From TA-21 sp035620895 (GTDB lineage: Archaea > Thermoproteota > Nitrososphaeria > Nitrososphaerales > Nitrososphaeraceae), in NCBI GenBank assembly GCA_035620895.1, contig DASPFY010000009.1:1-64000 (forward strand): a DNA stretch of 64,000 nt, given 5' to 3'. A program made the position numbers and the translations under genes. The stretch's first letter is position 1. The number at the start of each line of letters is the position of its first letter. Below the pieces are notes generated by a model. The model made no database searches, was not told the origin of the DNA, and was given only the letters and a program-made list of their open reading frames with translations. Shown piece by piece: positions 42,398 through 51,720 of the stretch.

Positions 42398-42954
42398 TAA
42401 TGCATAACAAGCAACTAAAGTTGATTACTAGCGCATCTCTGACAGATACGAAAAACGAATAGGAACCACAATACTGAGTATCCATAATACCGAAGTAATA
42501 ATCGATTAAAATTTGACATTTCTAATCGAAATATTTGATAACTTTATTTCGCAAATAATCTAACGAAGCAGTATATCTATAATGCTAAGAGTTACTATCA
42601 ATGGGTAATGACTTACTTTGATCCAGAATGGTAAACTACAGTATTCCTAATTCGGAATCTGTAATCATCAATAAAGTCCTATCCAATTAACGAATAATCT
42701 ATAACGTCTTTTATACGCCATTAACGTTTCGAAGTTTATAATTATGCCGAGGGATTCCAGTTTTGAGTGCACTGTTGAAGTTATTACTTGCCTTGGCTTA
42801 CATTCATACAAATTAAGTGGTTTTCATCCCGATTGCTTATTATAGGGTGACATTCTATACCTAGTACTACACCCCTATAAAAAATCGATAGGTAAAGTTG
42901 CTAACCAAGTACTAGGTAGAGTCTATAAGAAAGCATAAACCTAGGTATAGTATT
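42398..42954. other. 557-bp intergenic region
   Basis: AT-rich. Contains the operator-like repeats at 42855-42950. A 33-codon frame with three Cys at 42744 is not counted as a gene. Nothing else recognised. Confidence 0.5.
42855..42954 (+). promoter_or_regulatory. operator-like inverted repeats upstream of abrB-like gene
   Basis: CTATACCTAG (42855-42864) and CTAGGTATAG (42941-42950) form a perfect 10-bp inverted pair; CCTAGTAC (42860-42867) and GTACTAGG (42909-42916) form another. All share CTAG, and the last lies directly before the ATG at 42955, fitting autoregulation by the encoded AbrB-like protein. Confidence 0.5.
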
Positions 42955-43131
42955 ATGTCAAGAATGGGAGAGATTACGGTTGCAACTAAGGCATCTTCGA
43001 AATTTGCCTCATTACGAACCACGATACCTATGAGTATTGTGAGACAATGGAAACTAAATGCTACTGATAAACTCGAATGGGAATGGAAAGTTATCGAAGG
43101 ACAAATGGCACTTGTCGTTAGTAAAGTTTGA
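42955..43131 (+). CDS. AbrB/MazE/SpoVT-type DNA-binding protein
   Basis: 58 residues: EITVATKASSKFASLRTTIP, MSIVRQWKLNATDKLEWEWK and MALVVSKV. This is the swapped-hairpin AbrB fold ('RTTIPxxIV…L…D.L.W'), seen in many small archaeal regulators and antitoxins. No toxin gene is adjacent, so a stand-alone regulator is more likely. Inverted CTAG-containing repeats upstream could be its own operator. Confidence 0.75.
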   Translation: MSRMGEITVATKASSKFASLRTTIPMSIVRQWKLNATDKLEWEWKVIEGQMALVVSKV

Positions 43132-43168
43132 TGAAAAATTTTTGAATTGTTATCATCTATTAGAATGA

Positions 43169-43264
43169 TTTTTATACCGTTGTTTTGCATGGTAAACCTC
43201 TACATTCGAAATGTAGAGCGTCTGGTGGAGCCGTCCATCTCACCCGATAAATGGCCCACCGGCG
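43169..43264 (+). ncRNA. candidate structured small RNA
   Basis: TTTTTATA at 43169-43176 lies about 25 bp before a region that folds strongly: CTCTACATT-CGA-AATGTAGAG (43198-43218, 9-bp stem), then CGTC(T)GGTGG … CCACCGGCG (219-228 with 256-264) enclosing CCAT/ATGG (235-238, 251-254). It is GC-richer than its surroundings and has no reading frame. It is not a tRNA, although the first hairpin resembles a T-arm. Identity unknown. Confidence 0.4.
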
Positions 43265-43317
43265 TTATTATAAAATGAGTTAATCCTACTTCCGTATGCT
43301 GAAAGATCATTTAAACT

Positions 43318-43461
43318 TTATTGTGATATCTGTGAGTTAGAAATTCTAAATTTTGGGCACTCACATTTATTACATTTTGTAGGGTTATTCTTGGGTAACT
43401 TTCGAGCATGATGCGATCTTATGTGCCCACATATGCACCTATCATTTTGACTCAAAGGCAC
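43318..43461 (-). CDS. 47-aa zinc-ribbon-like protein
   Basis: From GTG 43461: MPLSQNDRCICGHIRSHHAR, KLPKNNPTKCNKCECPKFRI. The order C-x-C-x-H … C-x2-C-x-C plus HH gives a complete small zinc-binding set. The style (CxCGHxxxxH … CxxCxC) recurs in small thaumarchaeal proteins. Function unknown; nucleic-acid or protein binding is possible. Confidence 0.6.
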   Translation of the reverse strand: MPLSQNDRCICGHIRSHHARKLPKNNPTKCNKCECPKFRISNSQISQ

Positions 43462-43626
43462 TCTGTTGAGGGTTAGGAGTTATTAAAAATTCCGATGGCT
43501 CGTCAGTAAACTTAGGTAAGCCAAGTTCATATAATTTAAATTGATATTTTTCATTACTCCCTAAACAAATTGAGACGCTGGGCCGGTGGGAACTCCGCTT
43601 ACTTTCAATCCCACAGGTTCGTTAAA

Positions 43627-43905
43627 TTATTTTATATTTTGTTGCCTAAAATTAATTAATGTCTGACCATTCAGATTGGTGAAACTCGCAGAATTTGATA
43701 ATTTAGTCCCACCGGTCCCATTATAATTTGTTGGCATTATTATCACGAGCGTACAGAATGATTCCATCATACGTTTGATGGCAGGATTATTTTCATCCGT
43801 TATCGCGTATGGCTCTAGTTCCGCCGGTTTAAAAAAATAAAATTTATCTAGTTTTAGGTCTAATCCTAGCAATTGGTGTTCAGCACGGTACAGGAGAGTA
43901 GCCAG
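43627..43905 (-). CDS. hypothetical protein, divergent to response regulator
   Basis: From ATG 43905 about 92 residues: MLATLLYRAEHQLLGLDLKL, then FYFFKPAELEPYAITDENN and AIKRMMESFCTLVIIMPTN. Composition and the low fraction of rare residues look coding, but no family is recognised. It starts only a few bases from the response-regulator ATG (43910), so the promoters would overlap. Open to 43962 but then it would overlap that gene. Confidence 0.4.
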   Translation of the reverse strand: MATLLYRAEHQLLGLDLKLDKFYFFKPAELEPYAITDENNPAIKRMMESFCTLVIIMPTNYNGTGGTKLSNSASFTNLNGQTLINFRQQNIK

Positions 43906-43909
43906 CATC

Positions 43910-44314
43910 ATGTCTACTGACAAAAGGATGGTTAGTATAGTAGATGATGATCCAGACATCACTTTACTTTTTCACGAGGTTTTGAAGCCTATCTTGGGAA
44001 TATCTATTTTTACTTTTACAGATCCTGTTTTAGCACTAGAACATTTTCAAGTTAATGAATATGCCTATGTGCTGGTAATATCCGATTATAAGATGCCTGG
44101 TCTGAATGGCATGGAGTTTTTAAAAAAGATAAAGGATCTGAATCCCTATGTGAGAACGATATTAATGACTGCATTTGAAATAGATGACAAGCTATTTCGG
44201 GATTATACTAAAAAGAAAATTATCAACGCATCTCTTCAAAAGCCAATAGGGATACACGATCTAATTCAAGAAGTGAAATCTCAATTGGAATCTTATGAAA
44301 AGCAAAAAAAATAA
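43910..44314 (+). CDS. single-domain response regulator
   Basis: 134 residues, one receiver domain: VSIVDDDPDITLLFHEVLKP (acid pair), LVISDYKMPGLNG (phospho-acceptor Asp), ILMTAFE (Thr) and ASLQKPIG (Lys). There is no output domain, so it acts by protein contact, like CheY. The histidine kinase is not in the window. Confidence 0.92.
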   Translation: MSTDKRMVSIVDDDPDITLLFHEVLKPILGISIFTFTDPVLALEHFQVNEYAYVLVISDYKMPGLNGMEFLKKIKDLNPYVRTILMTAFEIDDKLFRDYTKKKIINASLQKPIGIHDLIQEVKSQLESYEKQKK

Positions 44315-44573
44315 TACCTACTGAGCAGAATTGCACAAGTACTGTTTCAATATACTGATTACTGATTGACTTTAGCTATTCTGTATAAAACTAACAATCT
44401 GTAACAAAGGGTCAATAAAGGCAAGAACTTACTTAAAGCTCAGCCTTAGTAATCAGGTTTTTGATGACGAATAATGCATCTAATCTTGATCAGTGACTAC
44501 TAATTGATTATGAAGTTAATCAATTAAAACTTCCAAATCCAAATAGATAAAGGCAAGCCAAATAGCAATAGGT

Positions 44574-45684
44574 TCAATATCCTGTAAACTCTTCGACTTT
44601 TATTCTCTCGACTGGAACCTGAAGGTTTGCTCCGAGTATATCCCGCATAGATTTTACCATTGCCGGAGGACCACAGAGATAGAATATACTTTTCTCCATA
44701 TCATCAGGATTAAGATACCTTTTCAACATGGCTACATCTATTCTTCCTTTTTTCACCTTTCCAAGTATTGCCTTGGGTTTTATTTTCTTCATCAGTAATT
44801 GTATAAATGATTTTTAGATTTTTATTTGTACATGCGCATTTGTCAAAATCCTTCCTAAACAATATATTTTGTAAATTTCTGTTTGAATCAAACATGATAA
44901 TTTTTATCGGTAAATTCCTATCTGTGGCATATTTTATCATGCTCCTAAAAGGAGTAACGCCTATGCCTCCAGAAAGAAATACGGCAGGTTTTGAATGATC
45001 TTCGTGAAGAGTAAATTTCCCCTGCGGTCCACGCACTTTAACTGATGTTCCAATTTGTAGTGACTCCAGTCTCTTTTTATATGCGCTATCTCTAATCCTT
45101 GTGCTGATGAGGATAAAATCTTCTGTAGGAGAGGAGGCTAGTGTAAAGTGGCGAATCGGACCTTTTGGATCATTCAAGACGTTTCCGATATCAAAGAACG
45201 CGTACTGTCCAGCTATATAATTAATAATCATTTTATCGTCTTGCCCCTGCTTATTTAATTTCAAAGTCAAGATGTCCGTGCCTTCTAACGCTTGTCTTTC
45301 TTTGAGTATCAATTTATATTCTGAGAGTTGGGATTGTTTAACCTCTGTTTTAACGTCTGTTGTTTCCGGAACAACATTAACCAACACATCCTCACCAACT
45401 ACCTTCACTTGGTAAATTGCCTGCGGTTCAACAGCAGGAGGGGCCTTAACCTGTCCTGATCTTAAATCAAACCTAGATTGATGCCAGGGACATTCTACTT
45501 CATAACCTTCAAGTTTACCATCAACAAGCGGTCCACCTTCATGGCTACAAATGTTATTGATAGTGAAGTATTTTCCGTCAATATTAGCTATACAAATATT
45601 TTGACCATTAATTTGAATTTCCTTCATTCGAGAAACTGGTATTTCGCTTGTGTTTGCAACTTTTACAAAGGAGTTATTATTCAA
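44574..45684 (-). pseudogene. Rieske-flavin reductase fusion, frameshifted in an A6 run
   Basis: The upstream frame (325 codons from ATG 45684) holds a Rieske domain (NICSHEGGPLVDG, CPWHQSRFDLRS, residues 1-105), then an FNR-type reductase: IAGQYAFFDIG, RHFTLASSPTED (FAD-binding RxxT-x-SS) and VFLSGGIGVTPFRSM (NAD-binding). It leaves frame after TITDEENKTQGNTWKGE. The next frame carries GRIDVAMLKRYL, SIFYLCGPPAMVKSM and the end KVEEFTGY. Removing one A of A6 (T6 at 44748-44753 on plus) restores one 370-residue protein. Electron supply to an oxygenase is its expected role. Confidence 0.85.
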
Positions 45685-45942
45685 GGTAAATTAATCCCAT
45701 ACAATTTAGACCAACAAATAATAAATTAGTTATCTAAAACCTAAGTTAGATTTTTTGTGTTTTAGAGAATATAGCAAAATTCGTCCCGAGTAATTTGCTC
45801 TTAAACGATAGTCAAGGTAAGATATCAAAATCAACGAATTATTTTAGTGTTTATAGTCCTCGCTCAAATTGTTTAGAACAAACATAGTTAATCATGTTTC
45901 CATAGTTAAATAAATCATGATTCATAATGCTGCGTCAAGACC

Positions 45943-47304
45943 ATGCGCCTTTGGAAAAATCCAGGTCCTACATCAAGTATCTTGATGGCGTTTTTGCTAT
46001 CTTATTGTATATTAACTTCAATATCACAAACTTCTTTGTTTGAGGTAGAGGCACAGCGTCTCCATGTAATCTCATTACAAGGTAAAAACGACGATCTCGG
46101 AATCGATGGTCAGAATATGGCAAACAAATTAAGAGAAGTTACAGGCGAAAAAATACCAAATGATTATATCGTAGTAATGAAGGATGATTTTTTATCCTCA
46201 GTAAGGTCTTTAGCTGGCGAAGCGAAAAGTGAAGGAGCAACTGTACATCATGTTTATGATCACGCATTACCCGGATTTACTATCAAAGTCCCTAATGATA
46301 AGGTGCTTGAAGAAATTGCTGAAAATCCTGAAGTAGATTATGTGCAACCTGATGTTAAGGTTAAAGCCTTCGTTCAGAGTTTACCAACTGGGGTTGACAG
46401 AGTAGACGGTGATCTGAGCTCAACTAAATCTGGAAATGGGAGTGGGGATGTAAATGTTGACATAGGTATTTTAGATACTGGAATTGATCTGGATCATCCG
46501 GATCTCAACGTGTATAGACAAATAACATTTGTTCCGGGAACAAGTAGCGGTAACGATGATGATGGTCATGGTACAGCTGTAGCAGGAGTTGCAGCTGCTA
46601 AAGATAACACTCAGGGGGTAGTGGGTCTGGCCCCTGGAGCTAGATTATGGGCTATCAAGGTTCTTGACAGTAATGGGATTGGATCCAGTTCCGATATAAT
46701 AAAGGGTATCGATTATGTTACTGAATATGCGAACGAGATAGATGTTGTGAACTTGAGCTTTGGAGCTGTTGGCAAAAATGATGCCCTTCATAACGCAATC
46801 ATCAAGTCTGTGGCAGCTGGAGTAACTTATACAGCAGCTGCTGGGAATGAAGGAATGGATGCCTCATCTGTATTTCCTGCAAACTTCCCAGAGGTAATAG
46901 CCGTATCGGCAATTGTTGACATTGATGGAAAGTGTGGTGGTATTTCCTCTATTACTACAACAGCTGGTAAAGATGATACGTTTGCAAGTTTTAGTAATTA
47001 TGGCCCAGTTGTTGATTTAGCCGCGCCAGGAGTACTGGTCAATACAACAACAAAGGGAGATTCTTACATGTTGTTCAGTGGGACCAGTGCTTCAACCGCC
47101 CACGTCACTGGTGCAGCTGCGCTATATAAATCTGAACATCCTGAAGAATCTCCTTCAGATATCTTGAATGCACTTAGGAGCCTTGGATCCTCAACAGATA
47201 CAGAATGTGATGGTAATGGTCATGGTTACTTTAAAGGAGATCCTGATAATAATGCAGAGCCATTATTGTACACTGCAAGTAATTCTTCTCGCCTTGACAA
47301 TTAG
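45943..47304 (+). CDS. secreted subtilisin-family serine protease
   Basis: 453 residues. Signal peptide (about 12-34), an I9-type propeptide (DYIVVMKDDFLSSVRSLAGE … YVQPD, about 74-137), and a peptidase S8 domain with D178 (ILDTGIDLDHPD), H209 (DGHGTAVAG) and Ser in LFSGTSASTAHVTGAAALY. The GTSxAxPHV motif has TAH in place of PH. Expected to be exported, self-processed and active outside the cell in nutrient acquisition or surface-protein turnover. Single gene. Confidence 0.93.
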   Translation: MRLWKNPGPTSSILMAFLLSYCILTSISQTSLFEVEAQRLHVISLQGKNDDLGIDGQNMANKLREVTGEKIPNDYIVVMKDDFLSSVRSLAGEAKSEGATVHHVYDHALPGFTIKVPNDKVLEEIAENPEVDYVQPDVKVKAFVQSLPTGVDRVDGDLSSTKSGNGSGDVNVDIGILDTGIDLDHPDLNVYRQITFVPGTSSGNDDDGHGTAVAGVAAAKDNTQGVVGLAPGARLWAIKVLDSNGIGSSSDIIKGIDYVTEYANEIDVVNLSFGAVGKNDALHNAIIKSVAAGVTYTAAAGNEGMDASSVFPANFPEVIAVSAIVDIDGKCGGISSITTTAGKDDTFASFSNYGPVVDLAAPGVLVNTTTKGDSYMLFSGTSASTAHVTGAAALYKSEHPEESPSDILNALRSLGSSTDTECDGNGHGYFKGDPDNNAEPLLYTASNSSRLDN

Positions 47305-47456
47305 GTTTTACAATAAATTTTATTTTGTTCACAAACACGCTTCCCTACTACTCAATATCTGTTATATCAATCTCCGCTATAGTAACTTAGGCGTTCGAAA
47401 ACTGATCTTCTTATTGTGAAAAAAACTATATTAGCAAGACTACTAGAAGAAAATAA

Positions 47457-48470
47457 ATGACAGATCATGAAAAAACACTCGACATCATATTCGGTAGATG
47501 GAGAAGCCAAATACTTTATGCCGGAGTAAAGTTGGGTGTGTTTGACTGCGTAAATTCATTTCCAAAAAATGTGTCCGAGATAGCAAAACAGCTAGACCTT
47601 GATTATTCATTGGCCTATCGACTTTTAAGAGCACTTGGTTCACTTGGTTTGTTAAGAGAAGATGCAAATCGTAATTTTTCGATTACTGCACAAGGAGAAT
47701 TGCTTAGAAAAGATCATCCGCAAACTCTGAGAGGAATAGCGTTGTTGGAGGAGGGAGAAGAACACTATGCCCTATGGAAACATTTACCCTCCATGATTGG
47801 GGATGGAAAACAAAATGCATTTCTTCGTGAGTATGGCAAAAAGTTATTCGAGTATAGAGACAGTAATCCTCCATATAGAGAAGTTTTCAATGAGGCTATG
47901 AGTAGCTATTCTAGAATTCAAACTGTCTGGATATTAGAGGCACTTCAAGCATATGATTTTTCAAAAATACAGTATGTATGCGATGTTGGTGGAGGGCAAG
48001 GACACTTGCTTTGCAGTCTTCTTGTAAAATATCCCTACCTCAAAGGCAGCGTATTAGAGTTGGACACAGTAATAAAGAATAAGGAGCTCTTATGGGGAAA
48101 GAAAATGGGCGTGGAAGATAGATGCACCTACATGGCAGGAGATATGTTTGAAGATGTTCCAACAGCAGACGCCTATATTATGAAAATGATTCTTCATGAT
48201 TGGTCCGATTACGAGTGCGTTAAAATACTTTCAAACATTTACCGACGGGTTTCTAATGGAGGAACAGTCTTTATTGCAGAACATATGGTTCCGGGACCAG
48301 AAAAACCACATTTTTCAAAGCTTTTTGATATTCATATGATGTGTGTTTCTTCTGGGAGAGAACGAACAGCTGAAGAATATGCTGGTTTGTTAAAAAGAGC
48401 CTGGTGGAAGCATACCAAAACTTTATATTCTCATTCTGGATTAATGGCAGTAGCAGAAGGTAACAAATGA
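47457..48470 (+). CDS. O-methyltransferase, HIOMT/acetylserotonin type
   Basis: 337 residues. An N-terminal winged-helix dimerisation domain (LGVFDCVNSFPKNVSEIAKQ … LRALGSLGLLRED) precedes a SAM domain with DVGGGQGHLL, VLELDTVI, and the catalytic-region MKMILHDWSDYECVKIL. The family (plant COMT-like, bacterial TcmN/HIOMT-like) methylates hydroxyl groups on small aromatic molecules. The substrate is unknown. ATG at 47457. Confidence 0.9.
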   Translation: MTDHEKTLDIIFGRWRSQILYAGVKLGVFDCVNSFPKNVSEIAKQLDLDYSLAYRLLRALGSLGLLREDANRNFSITAQGELLRKDHPQTLRGIALLEEGEEHYALWKHLPSMIGDGKQNAFLREYGKKLFEYRDSNPPYREVFNEAMSSYSRIQTVWILEALQAYDFSKIQYVCDVGGGQGHLLCSLLVKYPYLKGSVLELDTVIKNKELLWGKKMGVEDRCTYMAGDMFEDVPTADAYIMKMILHDWSDYECVKILSNIYRRVSNGGTVFIAEHMVPGPEKPHFSKLFDIHMMCVSSGRERTAEEYAGLLKRAWWKHTKTLYSHSGLMAVAEGNK

Positions 48471-48861
48471 GATGTGTTACAATAGTGAATTTTTAAAGAC
48501 TACTTTTCTATGAAACTAAATACCATGTCATAGAACCCTACTACATAAATGATTCGACCCTACAGCTTCGGACCTGTCAATTGATACTTTACATGTCTGG
48601 CTCTATGATCATGTGGAACAAAAACACTATCAAACTAATATATGAGCTACACTACATTACTCCAATGGTAATGTTAAGCATATTCGAAATAAGGAATAGT
48701 GTCCGTAACAGAACTATCAAAGCGTCTGATCCCAACGATGATAATGATGAACTATGTTCTAATGGTAACGCTCCACGTATGACAAAAGGCAACGGTAACA
48801 GTATGATTACTCGAGTTGCATATGCACTGGGGCATAAAACTTTCGGAGAGTGGGTCTTGAG
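48471..48861. other. 391-bp region with repeat and a doubtful frame
   Basis: A family B repeat lies at 48514-48585. The frame 48593-48865 (beginning MSGSMIMWNK, with DPNDDNDELCSNGNAPRM) may be a remnant. No solid gene before the GC-rich block at 48862. Confidence 0.4.
48514..48585 (+). repeat. dispersed repeat family B
   Basis: ACTAAATACCATGTCATAGA, then ACCCTACTACATAAATGATT and TTCGGACCTGTCAATTGAT. Confidence 0.6.
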
Positions 48862-49656
48862 ATGAAGCACAAAACGGGGACACGTAAGCAGTGGCTCGCA
48901 GTGCGGCTGAAGCTGCTAGAGGCTGAGAAGGAGCTTACGAGGCGCAGTGATGATCTTGCCCGGCGGCGACAGAAGTTGCCTTGGGTTAGGATCGAAAAGG
49001 AGTATCGATTCGAGACTGATGAGGGCAGCGTCTTGTTGGCGGACCTCTTCCGAGGGCGCTCACAGCTCCTTGTGTATCACTTCATGTTTGGGCCCGACTA
49101 TACAGCAGGGTGTCCGGCCTGCTCGGCGATCGCCGATGGTTTCGATGGTTTGGTAGTCCACCTAGCCAACCATGACGTCACGCTTTCAGCGGTCTCGCGG
49201 GCCCCTTTCACGAAGCTGCAGGCGTATAAGCGACGGATGGGATGGACGTTCCCCTGGGCATCCTCACTTGGTAGCGACTTTAACTTCGACTTCAATGTTT
49301 GGTTCAGCGACGAACAACAACGCAAGGGAGGTGTCGAATACAACTACCAACGCGAAGCCGCGGCACATGATTCGCTCACAGGCAAGGAAGCCCGAAAGTG
49401 GCGGTCGCGCGACGACCAGGGGCCAATCGCGGAAATCGCGGCCATGACAGGGACCGACGTGGCCACGTACACCCGCGAGAGACCAGGCATGAGCTCGTTC
49501 GCGCTCGAAGACGGCGTCGTTTACCACACCTATTCCACCTATGCACGTGGACTTGACGTGCTCTGGGGAATGTACCAGTGGCTCGATCGCGCTCCCTGGG
49601 GACGTAACGAGGAAGGCATCTGGTTTCGCCGTCATGACGAGTACAAAAAGCGCTGA
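48862..49656 (+). CDS. DUF899-family thioredoxin-like protein, GC-rich, probably transferred from bacteria
   Basis: 264 residues of a DUF899 protein: IEKEYRFETDEGSVLLADLF, then RGRSQLLVYHFMFGPDYTAG-CPACSAIADG (thioredoxin-like CxxC), LSAVSRAPFTKLQAYKRRMG, WASSLGSDFNFDFNVWF and a tail VYHTYSTYARGLDVLWGMYQ. Family members are bacterial and of unknown function. The gene is far richer in G+C than everything around it and uses CGC, GCG, GTC codons rarely seen elsewhere here, so it looks recently acquired. Start at ATG 48862. Confidence 0.9.
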   Translation: MKHKTGTRKQWLAVRLKLLEAEKELTRRSDDLARRRQKLPWVRIEKEYRFETDEGSVLLADLFRGRSQLLVYHFMFGPDYTAGCPACSAIADGFDGLVVHLANHDVTLSAVSRAPFTKLQAYKRRMGWTFPWASSLGSDFNFDFNVWFSDEQQRKGGVEYNYQREAAAHDSLTGKEARKWRSRDDQGPIAEIAAMTGTDVATYTRERPGMSSFALEDGVVYHTYSTYARGLDVLWGMYQWLDRAPWGRNEEGIWFRRHDEYKKR

Positions 49657-50215
49657 GCGGAGTCGTGGTATCGTGTGGTATGCAGTAGCTTCGGCTACCA
49701 AAACAAACCAAACCATGGAACGCAACTAATGAAGCCTATTTGAGTAGAGTTTCAGCAAGGAAAAATTGTAAACAAAAAAATAATTATTAATTAGAGTGCT
49801 TACTAACCCTTCCTCTAAAATCTAAATTTATTTATATTCTTTAACTAGCTAAGATAAGCATAAACAACTGGGGATTAGTTGATGATGAACAAGAAACAAC
49901 CAACCCCAGTTGATGTTTAAGCAATATTATAATGTCTAACAAGATATATATACCTTTTTAGATATTCTTAATTCATCTACAAGATTGCCAAATATTTCTA
50001 GGATGTTTTTCACAGAATGTTAGATTCTGCAGGTAATTATTCAATTCTTTGGGCAGTTTCTAAGAAAAATCTTAACATTGCTACGACTGGAATCAGTACA
50101 TCCAATATTATGAATTTTTATTAAGAATCAAAGAATTGACTGGTACTTTGAATTTCAATTCCAATATTGAGTATTAATAACAAATTGATATAAGAAATAT
50201 TGCAGTAATATATCC
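49657..50215. other. 559-bp intergenic region
   Basis: Flank of the GC-rich gene. An inverted pair CAACTGGGG (49865-49873) and CCCCAGTTG (49904-49912) encloses about 30 bases and could be a hairpin RNA. No coding signal. Confidence 0.5.
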
Positions 50216-50458
50216 ATGAGCCTAGATACAGCGTGGAGTGATATCCTTAAAAAAGAGGCAACTGGAATAGATGACTGTGATTTGGGTGAGGTTCAGCAGA
50301 TTGGTACAGACTTTATTGTTACCGAAAAAGGTATTATTAATAAGAAGAGATATTGTATACCAAGGAATCTTATTGCGGGTTTCGATAGACATACACTCTA
50401 TTTTAGAATAATGAAAGCAGAATCAATACGATTTAGGCGGGATGACTTGAAGCACTGA
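50216..50458 (+). CDS. PRC-barrel-like small protein
   Basis: 80 residues: AWSDILKKEATGIDDCDLGE, VQQIGTDFIVTEKGIINKKR, YCIPRNLIAGFDRHTLYFRI. The beta-strand spacing 'LGEV..IG.DFI.TEKG.…YxIP..LI..FD…L.F.I' is that of PRC-barrel-like/DUF2171 proteins. No catalytic residues. It sits upstream of the arginase-family gene on the same strand. Confidence 0.65.
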   Translation: MSLDTAWSDILKKEATGIDDCDLGEVQQIGTDFIVTEKGIINKKRYCIPRNLIAGFDRHTLYFRIMKAESIRFRRDDLKH

Positions 50459-50593
50459 AAAGTCGCTAAAAAGCAATCGATCAATAGTAAACCTGCTTTA
50501 TGACTGACCCTTATGATCCTAACAAGGTCAGACTCGTTAACATAATTTTATAAAGTTGAAACGAAAATAATATATCCTATTTAGTAAAGCGAA

Positions 50594-51493
50594 ATGTTAT
50601 TGCACAGGCGACCAGAATTTTCAGTGATCGATGCTCCTTCCATATTGGGGTTACGGCCAACTGGCGTCGAGCTTCTGCCAAAAGCGTTGAGGGCAGCAGG
50701 TTTACTTGAGCAACTAAAAGCTGATTACGCTGGAATCGTTTCTCCAACATCAGCTTACAATTATAAGCGTGATGATGGAACTGGGTTGTTAAATCCTCAA
50801 GCCATAAAAGATTATACACTAAAATTAGCAGAGGTTCTGAATGGTGAGTTAGGTAAAAATAAATTCCCCATAGTCATTGGAGGTGATTGCAGTATCTTAA
50901 TTGGTAATATTTTAGCATTGAGGCGTCTGGGTAGATACGGGCTATTTTTTATTGATGGACATTCTGATTATTATTTACCAGAAGAATCTTCGACAGGTGA
51001 GGTAGCGGATATGGATTTGGCAATAGTATCCGGTCATGGTCCTGATATTCTTTGTGATTTGGACCATCTTAAGCCACTAGTAATGGAACAGGATATAGTA
51101 GTCTTTGGATATCGTGATTCAGCACAATCTGCACAGTATGGATGTCAGGACATTAAGAACACTACGATGATCAACGCCATAGAATATGAAGACGTCCAAA
51201 GGTTAGGATTCCAAAATGCTGCTAGTTTAGGCATCGAAACACTTCTCAAAAATGAACTTTCCGGGTTCTGGATACATCTTGATGCTGATGTCTTGAATGA
51301 CTCAATTATGCCTGCAGTTGATTATCGTCTACCTGGTGGAATCACCTTCTCAGAATTAAGTAATTTGCTAAAGTTACTACTATTGTCTAAGAAAGCTGTG
51401 GGTATCAGTGTCGCAATCCTTAATCCTACGCTTGACAAAGATGGTTCTATTACTAGGAATTTTGTGTCATGCATAGCAGAAGGTCTGTCGTGA
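50594..51493 (+). CDS. arginase/agmatinase-family ureohydrolase
   Basis: 299 residues of the ureohydrolase fold. Metal motifs: GGDCS (96-100; the usual His of GGDHS is C99), DGHSD (121-125) and a later HLDADVLND. The Cys variant occurs in some arginase-like proteins; whether two Mn ions still bind is uncertain. N-terminal VIDAPSILGLRPTGVELLPK matches arginase starts. Likely cleaves a guanidino compound, but substrate is unknown. Confidence 0.85.
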   Translation: MLLHRRPEFSVIDAPSILGLRPTGVELLPKALRAAGLLEQLKADYAGIVSPTSAYNYKRDDGTGLLNPQAIKDYTLKLAEVLNGELGKNKFPIVIGGDCSILIGNILALRRLGRYGLFFIDGHSDYYLPEESSTGEVADMDLAIVSGHGPDILCDLDHLKPLVMEQDIVVFGYRDSAQSAQYGCQDIKNTTMINAIEYEDVQRLGFQNAASLGIETLLKNELSGFWIHLDADVLNDSIMPAVDYRLPGGITFSELSNLLKLLLLSKKAVGISVAILNPTLDKDGSITRNFVSCIAEGLS

Positions 51494-51549
51494 GAGGCGT
51501 TGCCTACATGATATTTATTTTGGAGCTAAATTGTATTGGTATCTGCAAA

Positions 51550-51619
51550 GATAAATACCTAGTTAGTAGAACTCTACTACATGCAAGATTCGAATCCCCA
51601 ACGGCGTGGGACTTGACAT
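51550..51619 (+). repeat. dispersed repeat family B
   Basis: GATAAATACCTAGTTAGTAG, then AACTCTACTACATGCAAGAT and AACGGCGTGGGACTTGAC. Confidence 0.6.
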
Positions 51620-51720
51620 ATATCTGTTTTTTCTAGGTCTTATTTTCAGTAACAAACAAAAGATTTTTATTCGAGATTCTCTATCTTGAATTGAAAAAAT
51701 ATGGAAATTTGAATATTTAG

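Noticed and set aside
42744..42845. 33-codon frame with three Cys
   Set aside because: No regular Cys spacing and a weak promoter; could be chance.
43198..43218. tRNA T-arm (stem with TTCGAAA loop)
   Set aside because: No acceptor stem, D-arm or anticodon arm can be built around it.
43568..43625. CTTTCAATCCCACAGGTTCG-type sequence resembling an archaeal CRISPR repeat
   Set aside because: Only one copy was found, with no spaced repeats or cas genes.
49098..49729. Several long antisense and alternative frames in the DUF899 gene
   Set aside because: High GC content makes long stop-free shadows; only the DUF899 frame matches a family.
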